Assembly: GCF_013166605.1 (NCBI RefSeq)
Contig: NZ_JABKKF010000004.1
Coordinates: 124,001 to 188,000, forward strand
Length of the DNA stretch: 64,000 nucleotides
Direction of reading: 5' to 3'
Source of the DNA: Xylanibacter muris
Lineage (GTDB): Bacteria; Bacteroidota; Bacteroidia; Bacteroidales; Bacteroidaceae
Position numbers and translations under genes: made by a program. The notes beneath the pieces were generated by a model, which made no database searches, was not told the DNA's origin, and was given only the letters and a program-made list of their open reading frames with translations. Shown here one piece after another: positions 17,873-26,644 of the stretch. Within the stretch, counting starts at the first letter, position 1, and every line of letters starts with the position of its first letter.

Positions 17873-18562
17873 ATGGGAAAAAGACTCAGAAAGCTGAAAA
17901 AAATAAGAATCCATCGCGAAGGAACCAACACACTTTTATGCACATTGATTGCTCTTGTGGCCATCGCGTCTCTCCTATGGACGATGGAAGACACAAAGAT
18001 AGCGTTTTGGATATTCACCGTTGTATTCGGTTCCGCATGGCTTATTGTGCTTAATTTCTACCGTTGCCCTATACGCTACTTCAACGGTGACACCGCACGG
18101 ACGGTCGTCGCTCCGGCCGACGGCAAGGTTGTAGTTATAGAGGAAGTGGAGGAAAACGAGTATTTCCATGACCGCAGGATAATGGTTTCCATTTTCATGA
18201 GCCTTTTTAACGTGCATGCAAACTGGTTCCCGGTTGACGGCAAGGTGAAATTCGTAAACCATCGCGACGGCAACTACCATAAGGCTTGGCTGCCTAAAGC
18301 CAGTGAGGAGAACGAGCACGCAGATGTGATGATAACCACACCCGAGGGTGAGGATATCCTCTGCAGGCAGATAGCCGGTGCTGTAGCACGCCGTATCGTG
18401 ACATACGCCAAACCTGAGGAAGAATGCTATATCGACGAGCATCTGGGATTTATAAAACTGGGCTCACGCGTCGATGTTTATCTGCCGTTAGGCACCGAGA
18501 TATGTGTAAAGATGGGACAGACCACCACCGGAGACCAGACTGTAATTGCAAAACTTAAATGA
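17873..18562 (+). CDS. psd: Phosphatidylserine decarboxylase proenzyme (short type)
   Basis: 229 residues. It decarboxylates phosphatidylserine to phosphatidylethanolamine at the inner membrane. Two hydrophobic segments lie near residues 20-60. The conserved [15 protein letters not shown] block and [11 protein letters not shown] precede the self-cleavage site KLGSRVD. Cleavage before Ser198 would create the pyruvoyl cofactor, giving a long beta and a short alpha chain. LGSR is the form seen in the short, membrane-embedded class. It overlaps pssA by 4 bp, so the enzymes of consecutive steps are coupled. Confidence 0.95.
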   Translation: MGKRLRKLKKIRIHREGTNTLLCTLIALVAIASLLWTMEDTKIAFWIFTVVFGSAWLIVLNFYRCPIRYFNGDTARTVVAPADGKVVVIEEVEENEYFHDRRIMVSIFMSLFNVHANWFPVDGKVKFVNHRDGNYHKAWLPKASEENEHADVMITTPEGEDILCRQIAGAVARRIVTYAKPEEECYIDEHLGFIKLGSRVDVYLPLGTEICVKMGQTTTGDQTVIAKLK

Positions 18563-19296
18563 CAATGGCAAACAGCATAACCAAGCATATTCCCAATACA
18601 ATCACATGCTGCAATCTCTTTTCAGGATGTATAGCGGTTTCATACGCCTTTGCCGGCAACTATGATTTGGCTTTCCTTTTTATCGTTGTCGGAGCCGTGT
18701 TTGACTTCTTCGACGGAATGAGCGCCCGTATCCTGGGAGTATCATCGCCAATAGGCAAGGAGCTTGACTCTCTTGCTGATGTGGTCACGTTTGGAGTAGC
18801 TCCGTCCGCAATGGTATTCTGCCTGCTTTCCACCCTTGAATATCCCGATACATTATCATCCGTCAGCCATATCCTGCCATATACGGCATTCGTAATTGCC
18901 GCATTCTCGGCTCTGAGACTGGCAAAGTTCAATCTTGACGAACGTCAGACCACAAGCTTTATCGGCCTGCCTACACCTGCCAATGCTTTGTTTTGGGCAT
19001 CACTGATAACGGGAGAACAGAACTTTCTGGCGTCCTCGCCTTATATCCCGCTTGGAATCATAATACTTATACTGACAACAAGTATTACTCTCATTGCCGA
19101 AATACCGATGTTTGCACTTAAATTCAAACATTGGGAATGGAGAGGCAACGGACTGAAATATACATTCGTAATATTATGCGTTCCATTGCTGCTCATATTC
19201 CGCATGAGCGGGTTTGCCGTCATTATGGCATTATATGTGATACTTTCCGTCTTTTCTTCAAGATTCAATGGCAACCGGTCTTCCGCACAAGGCTAA
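18559..19296 (+). CDS. pssA: CDP-diacylglycerol-serine O-phosphatidyltransferase
   Basis: 245 residues. It makes phosphatidylserine from CDP-diacylglycerol and serine, supplying Psd. The CDP-alcohol phosphatidyltransferase signature is complete: D49, D52-G53, A56-R57, G66, D70 and D74. It has six or more hydrophobic segments. The start ATG 18559 overlaps the psd stop; a second Met lies two codons later. It is in an operon with psd and the DUF4834 gene. Confidence 0.95.
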   Translation: MTMANSITKHIPNTITCCNLFSGCIAVSYAFAGNYDLAFLFIVVGAVFDFFDGMSARILGVSSPIGKELDSLADVVTFGVAPSAMVFCLLSTLEYPDTLSSVSHILPYTAFVIAAFSALRLAKFNLDERQTTSFIGLPTPANALFWASLITGEQNFLASSPYIPLGIIILILTTSITLIAEIPMFALKFKHWEWRGNGLKYTFVILCVPLLLIFRMSGFAVIMALYVILSVFSSRFNGNRSSAQG

Positions 19297-19314
19297 ACAA
19301 ACAAATCTCTTATC

Positions 19315-19614
19315 ATGCTAAAAGGCCTGCTTTTCCTGTTGGTGATTTTCATAGTAATCATTGCGGTGGTAATGGTTATTGTGTTCAGTCTCATTTTCAA
19401 GGGCATAAGGATGTTCAGGAAAATGACGCACGGCAATCCCGGTTCCCCATTCACGTCTGAAGGCTTCGGCCACGACAGCCGTAACTCACAAGACAAAGCG
19501 TCATGGACAACCGGAAACGGTGAAACACTTATAGACACACGTGATACGAAACATGCCGGACGCAAGATATTCTCTGCCGATGACGGAGAATATGTCGACT
19601 TCAAAGAAAACTAA
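19315..19614 (+). CDS. DUF4834-family small membrane protein
   Basis: 99 residues. One long hydrophobic segment (about 4-29) is followed by a basic KGIRMFRK patch, a polar linker and the conserved tail GRKIFSADDGEYVDFKEN. That tail is what I recognise as DUF4834, a Bacteroidota family often found behind psd-pssA. Function unknown; the gene context suggests something at the inner membrane. A hairpin terminator follows at 19634. Confidence 0.8.
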   Translation: MLKGLLFLLVIFIVIIAVVMVIVFSLIFKGIRMFRKMTHGNPGSPFTSEGFGHDSRNSQDKASWTTGNGETLIDTRDTKHAGRKIFSADDGEYVDFKEN

Positions 19615-19633
19615 TAAAGAATTGAAAACAAAT

Positions 19634-19664
19634 AAAGCATTTCCTGTAAGTTTGGAAATGCTTT
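19634..19664. terminator. Bidirectional terminator
   Basis: An 11-bp stem AAAGCATTTCC / GGAAATGCTTT with a 9-nt loop and A/T-rich flanks on both sides. It lies between the convergent DUF4834 gene (stop 19614) and the lipoprotein gene (stop 19673). Confidence 0.8.
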
Positions 19665-19672
19665 ATAAATAT

Positions 19673-20359
19673 CTATAACACGTATGTGATAAGCGAGCAA
19701 TTGCCCTTTGATGGCATGTTCCTCACATATTTAACCGTAAAACTGCTTTGAGTGTCGTCAGATGAAGCTCCGGATGCGAACCATCGTATTCCGCTTACAG
19801 GCTCTGACAATTCCACCTCCTGATAACGTTCCTCAAGGAAACCGGACACCTCTGTATACACTTCCGAGGCTCCATTATGCTCAATCTCCACCTGGATACT
19901 GTCCATACGGCCTCCAGCAGGACTGAAATGATACTTCAGATAGTTTACATTCTTCTTTCCGCCCTCAAATGTAGCCGTAGTGTTGGTAGCGGAAATCAGC
20001 CTCCTGCGTTCGGCCTTTTTCACCATATTTATGTTATACGAAGCATTGAGTATCGGTTCGCTAAACGTGTTATACCGTGCTGTTACCACCACACCGCAAT
20101 AAGCCACTTCCGAGCCGCTGACAGCCTTGGCGACAGTAGTACCGACATGATTGCCGGTGACAAGTCCTCCAGAGGATATAGAGGCAATGAAATTGTTGCC
20201 TATAGCCCATGTGGCCGCTTCATTGGCACTCAGCTGATACGTTTCACCGGCATGCAACATTATCTCTTTCCTGTTGATTGAGAAATCATCATCGTCACAT
20301 CCCGTGATAAAGAATGATGCTGCCAGCATCACCGAAGCTGCAATAAAAAACTGTTTCAT
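19673..20359 (-). CDS. Lipoprotein with bacterial Ig-like (BIG2) domain
   Basis: About 228 residues from ATG 20359; a TTG two codons earlier is possible but less likely. The signal peptide ends in ITGC with the lipid Cys21, followed by DDDD, a surface-export-like acidic run. Residues ~30-95 form a BIG2-type Ig domain (LHAGETYQLSANEAATW, then GLVTGNHVGTTVAKA). The rest is a beta-rich domain I do not recognise. It is the last gene of the minus-strand import block. A 14-bp inverted repeat lies between it and the upstream Omp28-like gene. Confidence 0.75.
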   Translation of the reverse strand: MKQFFIAASVMLAASFFITGCDDDDFSINRKEIMLHAGETYQLSANEAATWAIGNNFIASISSGGLVTGNHVGTTVAKAVSGSEVAYCGVVVTARYNTFSEPILNASYNINMVKKAERRRLISATNTTATFEGGKKNVNYLKYHFSPAGGRMDSIQVEIEHNGASEVYTEVSGFLEERYQEVELSEPVSGIRWFASGASSDDTQSSFTVKYVRNMPSKGNCSLITYVL

Positions 20360-20377
20360 AGACAATGATATTAAAAA

Positions 20378-20461
20378 GGAGGTGTTGCAAACACTAATAA
20401 AAAGCGATGTCCGACATATTGGATGAACATTGCCGTTTTTATCCGTTTTTGCAACACCTCC
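20378..20461. repeat. 14-bp perfect inverted repeat with 56-nt loop
   Basis: Arms GGAGGTGTTGCAAA (20378-20391) and TTTGCAACACCTCC (20448-20461) lie between the Omp28-like gene stop (20504) and the BIG2 lipoprotein start (20359). On the minus strand the second arm ends 18 nt before the start codon. It therefore contains the likely ribosome-binding region and could act as an attenuator, RNA switch or terminator. Confidence 0.6.
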
Positions 20462-20503
20462 ATTAACTATATAACAAAATATCCGTACTGAACCGCAGAT
20501 ATA

Positions 20504-22477
20504 TTACCTCACAATAACTTTTTTCGTTGTTCCGTCAGACATCTTGATAATATTCAGGCCTTCCTGCGCACCGCTGATCCGCTGTCCGTTAATATTGTAA
20601 CGTGCTGTTTCCACAGCGACCTTATCACCAACCGCCGGACCTGAAACAGAAGCGGTATTTCCGCCAAGCTTCACTTCATTGCAGTTGTTGACCCAGGCAT
20701 CATCTATCGGTGACATCTCGTAAGACGTCTGTGAAAGTATATTCAACATCATCGGACGGCCGATGGTTGCAACAATTCTAATATTCTCAACTTTCCATCC
20801 CTCATCAAGCTTAAATGAATAGCTGTTCTCATATTTATTGTCTCCTGTCCAGTTTATTGCATCTCCATAAACGCTCGAACCGCCTCTGCGCAATACGTTA
20901 TTATGGGTATAGTTCGTTATCCAGCGTCCGTTGTTCAACTGCCTTGCCACAAGACCGTCCTCAACCACGAACACAGTAAGCCTTGCATCCTCACCGACCC
21001 AATTCTTGAAATCAGGAAGAGCCTCGCCAGAAACATTTATATTGGCGGTTCTTGTCTCCGGGTCAAATGATGAGGATATATCCACAGAAGCAAAGGCAGG
21101 AAGAGAGGCTGTCCATTCTATTATATAATCAAGATATTCCACAAACGGATCCATATATGCCTCATTGATACCTATGCCGAAGGCGATGTCTTTTTCTCCG
21201 GGAATCTGATAACGGTTTATCGATGCTGACGGATAACCGCCGGCATTAAACATCTCAAACATTATAAGACTGTCTGTAGTTTCCGTACGATATATATCCG
21301 TACCGTTCATATTTCCATGAACAGCCACCAACGCTATGTCGTCACGCTTTGCCGACAACTTATTAAGAATAGTTGTTCCCAACGGGCAGTAAGTACAATA
21401 TGTTGAGGTAAACTGCTCCACAAGATGCTTAGTATGCGGATACCCCCCCTCAACCAGTTTGAATTCCTGAGCAAGCACACCAGCAGACATGCCGTCTGCC
21501 AAAGGCGCCTCACCTTCAATTGTAGACACCTGCACCGTAAGCTTATGACTGCCCTTCGCCATTCCCGCGGGAAGTTCAAATGATATACTGACATCCTGCA
21601 CCTTTGACGACAGTGCGACCGGAGTGTCGAGCGTCTTCACAACATTTCCGTCCACGGCAATGTCTATAGTATAAGCAGAAGCCAACGGACCTGACCCCTT
21701 CACATTAAACTCAACATCACACTCCTTGCCATTCGCAATGAACCTCCTGGCAATAAGGTCGCTCACAATAACATCCTTGGATTTGGCAAAGATGTCTTTC
21801 TTTACCACAGCCTGAATACAGAAATTGCCATACGTACCGCCTAAGGTATACCATCCTTTGCCTTGTCCGAGATCTCCATAAACCATGCTGCCGCCATCTA
21901 CGGTGTTGCTGTTAAAGCCACCGTCCATAGCTAAAGGAAAAACACCCGCCTGCTGGGTGAAGTCAAACGCTATAATAAAATCCGAATCGTCTGTAACCGG
22001 AACAGGCGAAGGCAACGTCACATCATTCCATCCCGCAACAGTAGACGGCACGTCGACAGAAGCCACCTCCTGCAAAGTATTTCCTACAGCCATTAATACC
22101 GTTATCTTAGACTTTCCTATAGGCCTGCAAAGTCCGAACCGCACTTTTGTAATCGAGCCTCCGGCATAGGGTGCGACCACGTCTCCATAAAACTCAACCC
22201 CAACCTGATAGGCTCCCGGATTATTTAGAAATCCCACTCCTTCTGCCGCTGACGGCAGATCGTCTGTGGTATAATATCCCATAATACGCTCATCGGCTTC
22301 CATGGCAATCCTGCTCGTTTTTGCCGGAGCTTTCTTTTGCCAGATATTCATCACAGGATTCTCTTTTACCGCAACACCGCGGTCAATCTTGCCCTTTATA
22401 CCTACAAGAGCCTTTTGAGCCGTTACGTTTGTTACCGTCAGCAACAAAGCCAACAATGGTAGTAAAATTTTCTTCAT
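20504..22477 (-). CDS. Secreted Omp28-like thioredoxin-fold protein with C-terminal sorting-type domain
   Basis: 657 residues. The signal peptide (1-20) ends at TAQKA. An N-terminal beta-sandwich region precedes an Omp28-type thioredoxin-like domain with the motif STYC361-TYC364-P near the middle, followed by VAVHGNMNG. The last ~35 residues (YNINGQRISGAQEG, then KKVIV) look like the C-terminal domain common in Bacteroidales exported proteins and compatible with T9SS sorting. It starts 9 bp after the gene at 22487 on the same strand. It probably performs or senses thiol-disulfide chemistry on the cell surface; the substrate is unknown. Confidence 0.75.
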   Translation of the reverse strand: MKKILLPLLALLLTVTNVTAQKALVGIKGKIDRGVAVKENPVMNIWQKKAPAKTSRIAMEADERIMGYYTTDDLPSAAEGVGFLNNPGAYQVGVEFYGDVVAPYAGGSITKVRFGLCRPIGKSKITVLMAVGNTLQEVASVDVPSTVAGWNDVTLPSPVPVTDDSDFIIAFDFTQQAGVFPLAMDGGFNSNTVDGGSMVYGDLGQGKGWYTLGGTYGNFCIQAVVKKDIFAKSKDVIVSDLIARRFIANGKECDVEFNVKGSGPLASAYTIDIAVDGNVVKTLDTPVALSSKVQDVSISFELPAGMAKGSHKLTVQVSTIEGEAPLADGMSAGVLAQEFKLVEGGYPHTKHLVEQFTSTYCTYCPLGTTILNKLSAKRDDIALVAVHGNMNGTDIYRTETTDSLIMFEMFNAGGYPSASINRYQIPGEKDIAFGIGINEAYMDPFVEYLDYIIEWTASLPAFASVDISSSFDPETRTANINVSGEALPDFKNWVGEDARLTVFVVEDGLVARQLNNGRWITNYTHNNVLRRGGSSVYGDAINWTGDNKYENSYSFKLDEGWKVENIRIVATIGRPMMLNILSQTSYEMSPIDDAWVNNCNEVKLGGNTASVSGPAVGDKVAVETARYNINGQRISGAQEGLNIIKMSDGTTKKVIVR

Positions 22478-22486
22478 AAGCCTTAT

Positions 22487-23131
22487 TTATTTAATAACCA
22501 TTTTACGAACATTTCCATTAAGCATATCTTTCATGATATAAAGCCCCGGTGTCAGCGAACTCAGTTCCTTTTGTGGAACATTCTTTCTTATAAGCATCCC
22601 GTTCATACCGTATACATCGTATGCCGCTAATGACAGGCCGGAGGAAACACCTTCAACACCTGAACCGCCCTTGCTATAGATGAAATTCACATATATCGTA
22701 TGCGCCTCGCTCTGATTTGCGGCATCAAAAACAGTAAGTTTCGTCTTTGCACTGCCTTCCTGCATTATATCATATATATGCAGCTGAACATCCATAGGTT
22801 TCGTCTCAACCGTAAAATCCAATGTCAGCGGAAAACCGGGACGGCACATGGAACCAATACACATAGAAGGCACCGCACCGAGAGTATTCTCACATCCTTC
22901 TGCCATCTCGTATGTGGCCATGGCACTGAACTTCTCCCCTGAAAGGTTCACGAGCTTAAGCCCTTCTGCGCTTGCTTCAATAAAAATACCATCTTCAATG
23001 GCATTGAAATCCAAAGTGGCACCGTCTTCTACCTTTGTTCCATTCAGTTGGAACTCCATTTTCTGTGCATTCACACATGTCAGCATACATACGGCCGACA
23101 CAAAAGAAAGGAAAAATCTTTTCATATACAT
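22487..23131 (-). CDS. Secreted protein with C-terminal sorting-type domain, unknown function
   Basis: 214 residues. The signal peptide ends at VNAQ. The start may equally be the third codon, ATG 23125. The body has a Cys pair in MCIGSMCRPG near residue 95, two other cysteines, and beta-strand character. The C-terminus (YDVYGMNGMLIRKNV, then MVIK) resembles the sorting domain of the neighbouring Omp28-like protein. The 9-bp spacing to that gene makes them an operon. Repeat family A separates it from the upstream Omp28 lipoprotein. No known domain otherwise. Confidence 0.65.
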   Translation of the reverse strand: MYMKRFFLSFVSAVCMLTCVNAQKMEFQLNGTKVEDGATLDFNAIEDGIFIEASAEGLKLVNLSGEKFSAMATYEMAEGCENTLGAVPSMCIGSMCRPGFPLTLDFTVETKPMDVQLHIYDIMQEGSAKTKLTVFDAANQSEAHTIYVNFIYSKGGSGVEGVSSGLSLAAYDVYGMNGMLIRKNVPQKELSSLTPGLYIMKDMLNGNVRKMVIK

Positions 23132-23247
23132 TTATCTTTTTTACTATTAATCGCCTTATACATTACTTAATTAATACATCCATATCTCTTTACATCGCAA
23201 AGTAGTGTGTATGGTATGTATAACAAATCAGGGGATGTGGGAGTTCA

Positions 23248-23450
23248 CCGCCTGACACATGCCAAAGGCATGTCCCTACATTGTGGATGAACGTTTTCAT
23301 CGCATACACGCCTGATGCTTCCACTTTTTATCCCTTTTCCTCCCTTTGGGGAGGTTAGGAGGGGCTTTTCTCTCTCCCCCTCTGGGGAGCCGAAGGAGCT
23401 TCTATTCTTTATTTTGAGGAACCGGAGGGGCTCTTTAACAATGTCCCTAC
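23248..23450. repeat. Family A interspersed repeat, copy 2 (rearranged)
   Basis: A hairpin end in forward orientation (23250-23281, stem ATGCC-AAA-GGCAT) is followed by the GGGGAGG module in reverse orientation (23307-23378). A second GC-rich piece then ends in an AATGTCCCTACAT fragment (23443-23455). It sits between two genes of the minus-strand block. Confidence 0.75.
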
Positions 23451-23465
23451 ATATCTGTTGACAAT

Positions 23466-24308
23466 CTAATCCCGTTTATCCTGATTCTGAATTACGGCAG
23501 CCTTTGTTACCTGCTGCACACCATTGTCATTATATACAAATGCCACAACAGAGATATTGTGCGGAGTGACAACAGCCTGCGTGATATTATTGGGATTCCA
23601 CTTATCCGGCAATTTATATTCGTAATCAAACACTTTTTTCTCTTGTGCTATACTGAAGTCATCGCCCCATGGGCCGTTTACCGCATCACGGAAAACATGG
23701 TTATGCACATACGCAAGATCCGGCCTTCCGTTAGGCTGGCGCTGATAGCTGACCACATTATCTTCGATAAGCCATAACTGAAGTTTTCCGCTCACCGCCA
23801 CATCAGTGCCCGATATCGTGACAGAAGTCCTTATTGTATTATTTTCCACATCATACTCATTCCTCACTTCAAGCGTGAGAGCAGACTCCTTCTGAAGCTC
23901 GTTACGCACGCTTATGTCCCAATCCTCCCATTTGTTGAGGCCTCCCACACGGTTTACCAATCCCATTGGCTGGTCTGTCACTCCCCAACGTGTGTAGTAC
24001 TCATCATTGGCAAGCTTTGTTGCAAGTCCCTCATAGCGACTGTCGGCCACAATACCGTTTGCCCCCCCGTGTATGGCAACGGCAATCACCGCACTGTCGC
24101 CATATTTCTCTGTAAGGGTATTTATCTCGTTTGTGGCCAAAGGACAAAAAGTACAGTTCTGTCCGGTAAAGTCCTCTATAAGCACCGCACGCTTCACTTC
24201 CACCGGACCTACATATATATAGCGGTCTGATTCGCTAACATCATCCGCACATGAATATAAAGCCAACGCGGCAAAAGCTGATAATATATAATGATTTATA
24301 TTCCTCAT
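23466..24308 (-). CDS. Omp28-related outer-membrane lipoprotein
   Basis: 280 residues. The signal peptide ends in LYSC (Cys20) followed by ADD. The thioredoxin-like N-terminal part carries C52-TFC55-P in DFTGQNCTFCPLA, the hallmark of the Omp28 family. The C-terminal half is a beta domain with YVHNHVFRDAVNGPWG, also seen in the larger Omp28-like protein at 20504. It lies 11 bp after the DUF6029 gene and behind tlpA, so these genes form a thiol-redox operon. Surface or periplasmic disulfide handling is inferred. Confidence 0.85.
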   Translation of the reverse strand: MRNINHYILSAFAALALYSCADDVSESDRYIYVGPVEVKRAVLIEDFTGQNCTFCPLATNEINTLTEKYGDSAVIAVAIHGGANGIVADSRYEGLATKLANDEYYTRWGVTDQPMGLVNRVGGLNKWEDWDISVRNELQKESALTLEVRNEYDVENNTIRTSVTISGTDVAVSGKLQLWLIEDNVVSYQRQPNGRPDLAYVHNHVFRDAVNGPWGDDFSIAQEKKVFDYEYKLPDKWNPNNITQAVVTPHNISVVAFVYNDNGVQQVTKAAVIQNQDKRD

Positions 24309-24319
24309 TGAAGTGTCTT

Positions 24320-25987
24320 CTAAAAATTATAATTATATGAAACGGTAAAACCCTTGGTGGCAGGGATAAAGCGGCATACGCCTCCAGAACAGTTGTATCC
24401 GGCACGTGTACGGCCATAGCCTATCTGCAGGCGGTGTGCCCCGGCCGTATAAGTCACATATCCCTGATAGTAATGTATATCGGTGACTCCCACATTATAC
24501 ATATCCGATACGGTTATCATGAAATGCGGAAGAACGGAAAGCTCCAGCAATCCGAACGCCCAGTCACGCTCATCATCAGCCGTAGTAAGATATTGTGCCT
24601 CACCGCGCAGTGTGAACATATTATTGAAACGATACTTACCGTCGGCTATGAATATGTTGCTGTGTATCATTCCGCCCTTGCCCTCCACGGCTGTCTTATT
24701 GTAGAACTGGTTCATATACATAAGGTTCAGCTTGAACGACTTGCTCATTTTTTTCTCCACCTGCACATTGAAATCCTGATAATAACGTTCATTTCCCCAT
24801 TTCCAGAAAGCAGAGCCGTAACCGTCCGTGCCGTTAAGCACACTTACCTTATCAGAACCTTCGGTATATCCGGCCCTGTAATTCTTGTCCAAGGCGCGTA
24901 TATACGAGAAATTTGCCTTGACCTTTGTACCGTACTTTCCTCCGAGCAATGTATTCTTCTTGAAGTTATACCCCAGTTCCGCCTGATACGCCCATTCACC
25001 GTCAGGCTTGGTGGCATACGGATACAAGGCGGCCAACGCGTATGTATGGTCCATGGTAAAGGCAGGAAGATGGTTTATAAACGAAGATGTTCCTGTAATG
25101 CTGCGTTCGGAACGGAATGACATGTTGTCGCTGCGCTTAGCCTGAAGCAGCATGCTGACTCCTTTCTTTGAATAGCTTGCAGAAAGCATTGCCACGGAGC
25201 CTTTACGGTATATGTAATGATTATCGGCGGACGGATCCTGCGATTTTCTCGCATATTCGGCAAGCACATTCAACCCGCCCTTCTGCAGACGCACACGAAA
25301 ATCGTAAGCCTCGACGTTTTCCGGAAGGTTGAGCCTGTAGAACTTTTCCGGTGCAGGCCTGTATTCCGAGCTCTCGTGTTTCATCACGTATGACGCTCCA
25401 AGGGTAATATATGTTCCGGTGCTCTGCAACGGCCTTATCCATTCGTCAAGTCCCAGCTCCACATCGCCTCCGGTTATCCACGGCTTGTTCAAATCCCAAT
25501 ATCTGCGCTGACGGCCGGAAAGGGCTTTCATAGTGACACCCTTGAACGGCTTGGCCACGATACGCCCTCCGAGCAAGGAGTTGTCTACGCCGAGAGAACG
25601 CTCCTCGTATGTACGCAGGATAAATCCTGAGCCGAACTGCTCATAGAAGTTGCCCACGGTCACGTCCACATCCTTCAGTTTCACTTTCAGGTACATGTAG
25701 GGCACCCCCCATCCCGCATAGTCTTTCTCAAACCCGGGCAGCGGATGTTCAAGATATTCAAGACGCGCACCGGCATCGACATACCTGCTGTTGAGATTGA
25801 GGTCGACGAAAGTATTGGTAAGAACGTCATCCTTATACTTGTCTGTCTTTATCTTGTTGTCTTCCTCGGGCAAAAGGATATCGCTCTGAATGCTTCCCGA
25901 AAGTGTGATTTTGTCATCCTGTGCCATGACCGCAGATGCAGTCACAGACAGGAATAGCAATGATATATATAAAATGTTGGCTTTCAC
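24320..25987 (-). CDS. DUF6029-family outer-membrane beta-barrel protein
   Basis: 555 residues. The signal peptide ends at VMAQ. The whole chain alternates polar and hydrophobic residues with many aromatics, as in a large beta-barrel, and ends in the strand TVSYNYNF. A conserved pair sits near the C-terminus in YNC-SGGVC-RFIPA (about residues 535-545). I assign DUF6029 from the NFYEQFGSGFILRTYEERSLG block and this Cys pair. It lies between tlpA and omp28, so the vicinal cysteines may be substrates of those thioredoxin-fold proteins; that is inference. Transport or assembly role unknown. Confidence 0.75.
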   Translation of the reverse strand: MKANILYISLLFLSVTASAVMAQDDKITLSGSIQSDILLPEEDNKIKTDKYKDDVLTNTFVDLNLNSRYVDAGARLEYLEHPLPGFEKDYAGWGVPYMYLKVKLKDVDVTVGNFYEQFGSGFILRTYEERSLGVDNSLLGGRIVAKPFKGVTMKALSGRQRRYWDLNKPWITGGDVELGLDEWIRPLQSTGTYITLGASYVMKHESSEYRPAPEKFYRLNLPENVEAYDFRVRLQKGGLNVLAEYARKSQDPSADNHYIYRKGSVAMLSASYSKKGVSMLLQAKRSDNMSFRSERSITGTSSFINHLPAFTMDHTYALAALYPYATKPDGEWAYQAELGYNFKKNTLLGGKYGTKVKANFSYIRALDKNYRAGYTEGSDKVSVLNGTDGYGSAFWKWGNERYYQDFNVQVEKKMSKSFKLNLMYMNQFYNKTAVEGKGGMIHSNIFIADGKYRFNNMFTLRGEAQYLTTADDERDWAFGLLELSVLPHFMITVSDMYNVGVTDIHYYQGYVTYTAGAHRLQIGYGRTRAGYNCSGGVCRFIPATKGFTVSYNYNF

Positions 25988-26047
25988 TATGAATACTGTT
26001 TAAATATTTAAGACACCGGTAATAACCGGCCGCATACCGCATGCCGG

Positions 26048-26539
26048 TCATTTCACCAGCTCACGCACTTTCTCTATCAGTTCCCGCTCGGCTCCTTCCG
26101 TATAGCCGTTATGCTTGTATACGATGTTTCCCTTGCCGTCGCAGATAATCACGTATGGTATCATCTGTATGCCAAGGGCGCGCTTAAAGTCACTGTTAGG
26201 GTCGAGCAGCACGTCATATTCCCATCCGTTGCCGTCTACGAGCGGCTTCACCTTGTTGATGTTCTGTGCCTGGTCGATGCTCACGGCAAACAGCTTCACT
26301 CCGGTTTCCTCCTGCCATTCATCATATACTTCACTTATGGCAGTAAGCTCACGGTTGCAGGGCTTGCACCATGTTGCAAAAAAGTCGATTATAAACGGTT
26401 TGCCGCCATTGTTAAGAGTATCGGTGGAAACGGTCTTTCCATTGATATCCTTAAGAACGGCTTTGGGAAGTTTCTGCGCATTCGCCATTCCCGTCATAAG
26501 AAGAAGAACTGAGACAAATAAGAATTTGAAAACTTTCAT
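26048..26539 (-). CDS. TlpA-family thiol-disulfide oxidoreductase
   Basis: 163 residues with a cleavable signal peptide (VLLLMTGMANAQ). The thioredoxin active site is W57-C58-K-P-C61 in FFATWCKPC, and the cis-Pro region is QMIPYVIICD. Expected to act in the periplasm as a reductase. It begins only 36 nt after the terminator hairpin that closes the SusCD operon, then leads into DUF6029 (60-nt gap) and omp28 (11-nt gap). Its expression may therefore depend on read-through. Confidence 0.9.
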   Translation of the reverse strand: MKVFKFLFVSVLLLMTGMANAQKLPKAVLKDINGKTVSTDTLNNGGKPFIIDFFATWCKPCNRELTAISEVYDEWQEETGVKLFAVSIDQAQNINKVKPLVDGNGWEYDVLLDPNSDFKRALGIQMIPYVIICDGKGNIVYKHNGYTEGAERELIEKVRELVK

Positions 26540-26575
26540 AACTGCAATTTCCTATAATAATATTAAAAGTGAAAA

Positions 26576-26607
26576 AGAGGGCGCATTTCAAAAAGGATGC
26601 GCCCTCT
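26576..26607 (-). terminator. Terminator of the SusCD operon, in the leader of tlpA
   Basis: An 11-bp stem AGAGGGCGCAT / ATGCGCCCTCT with a 10-nt loop, followed on the minus strand by TTTTTCACTTTT. It sits 38 nt past the stop at 26645 and 36 nt before the tlpA start codon. Confidence 0.85.
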
Positions 26608-26644
26608 TGATCTTATCTAATCAATAAAGATTTTCTCTAAAGAA

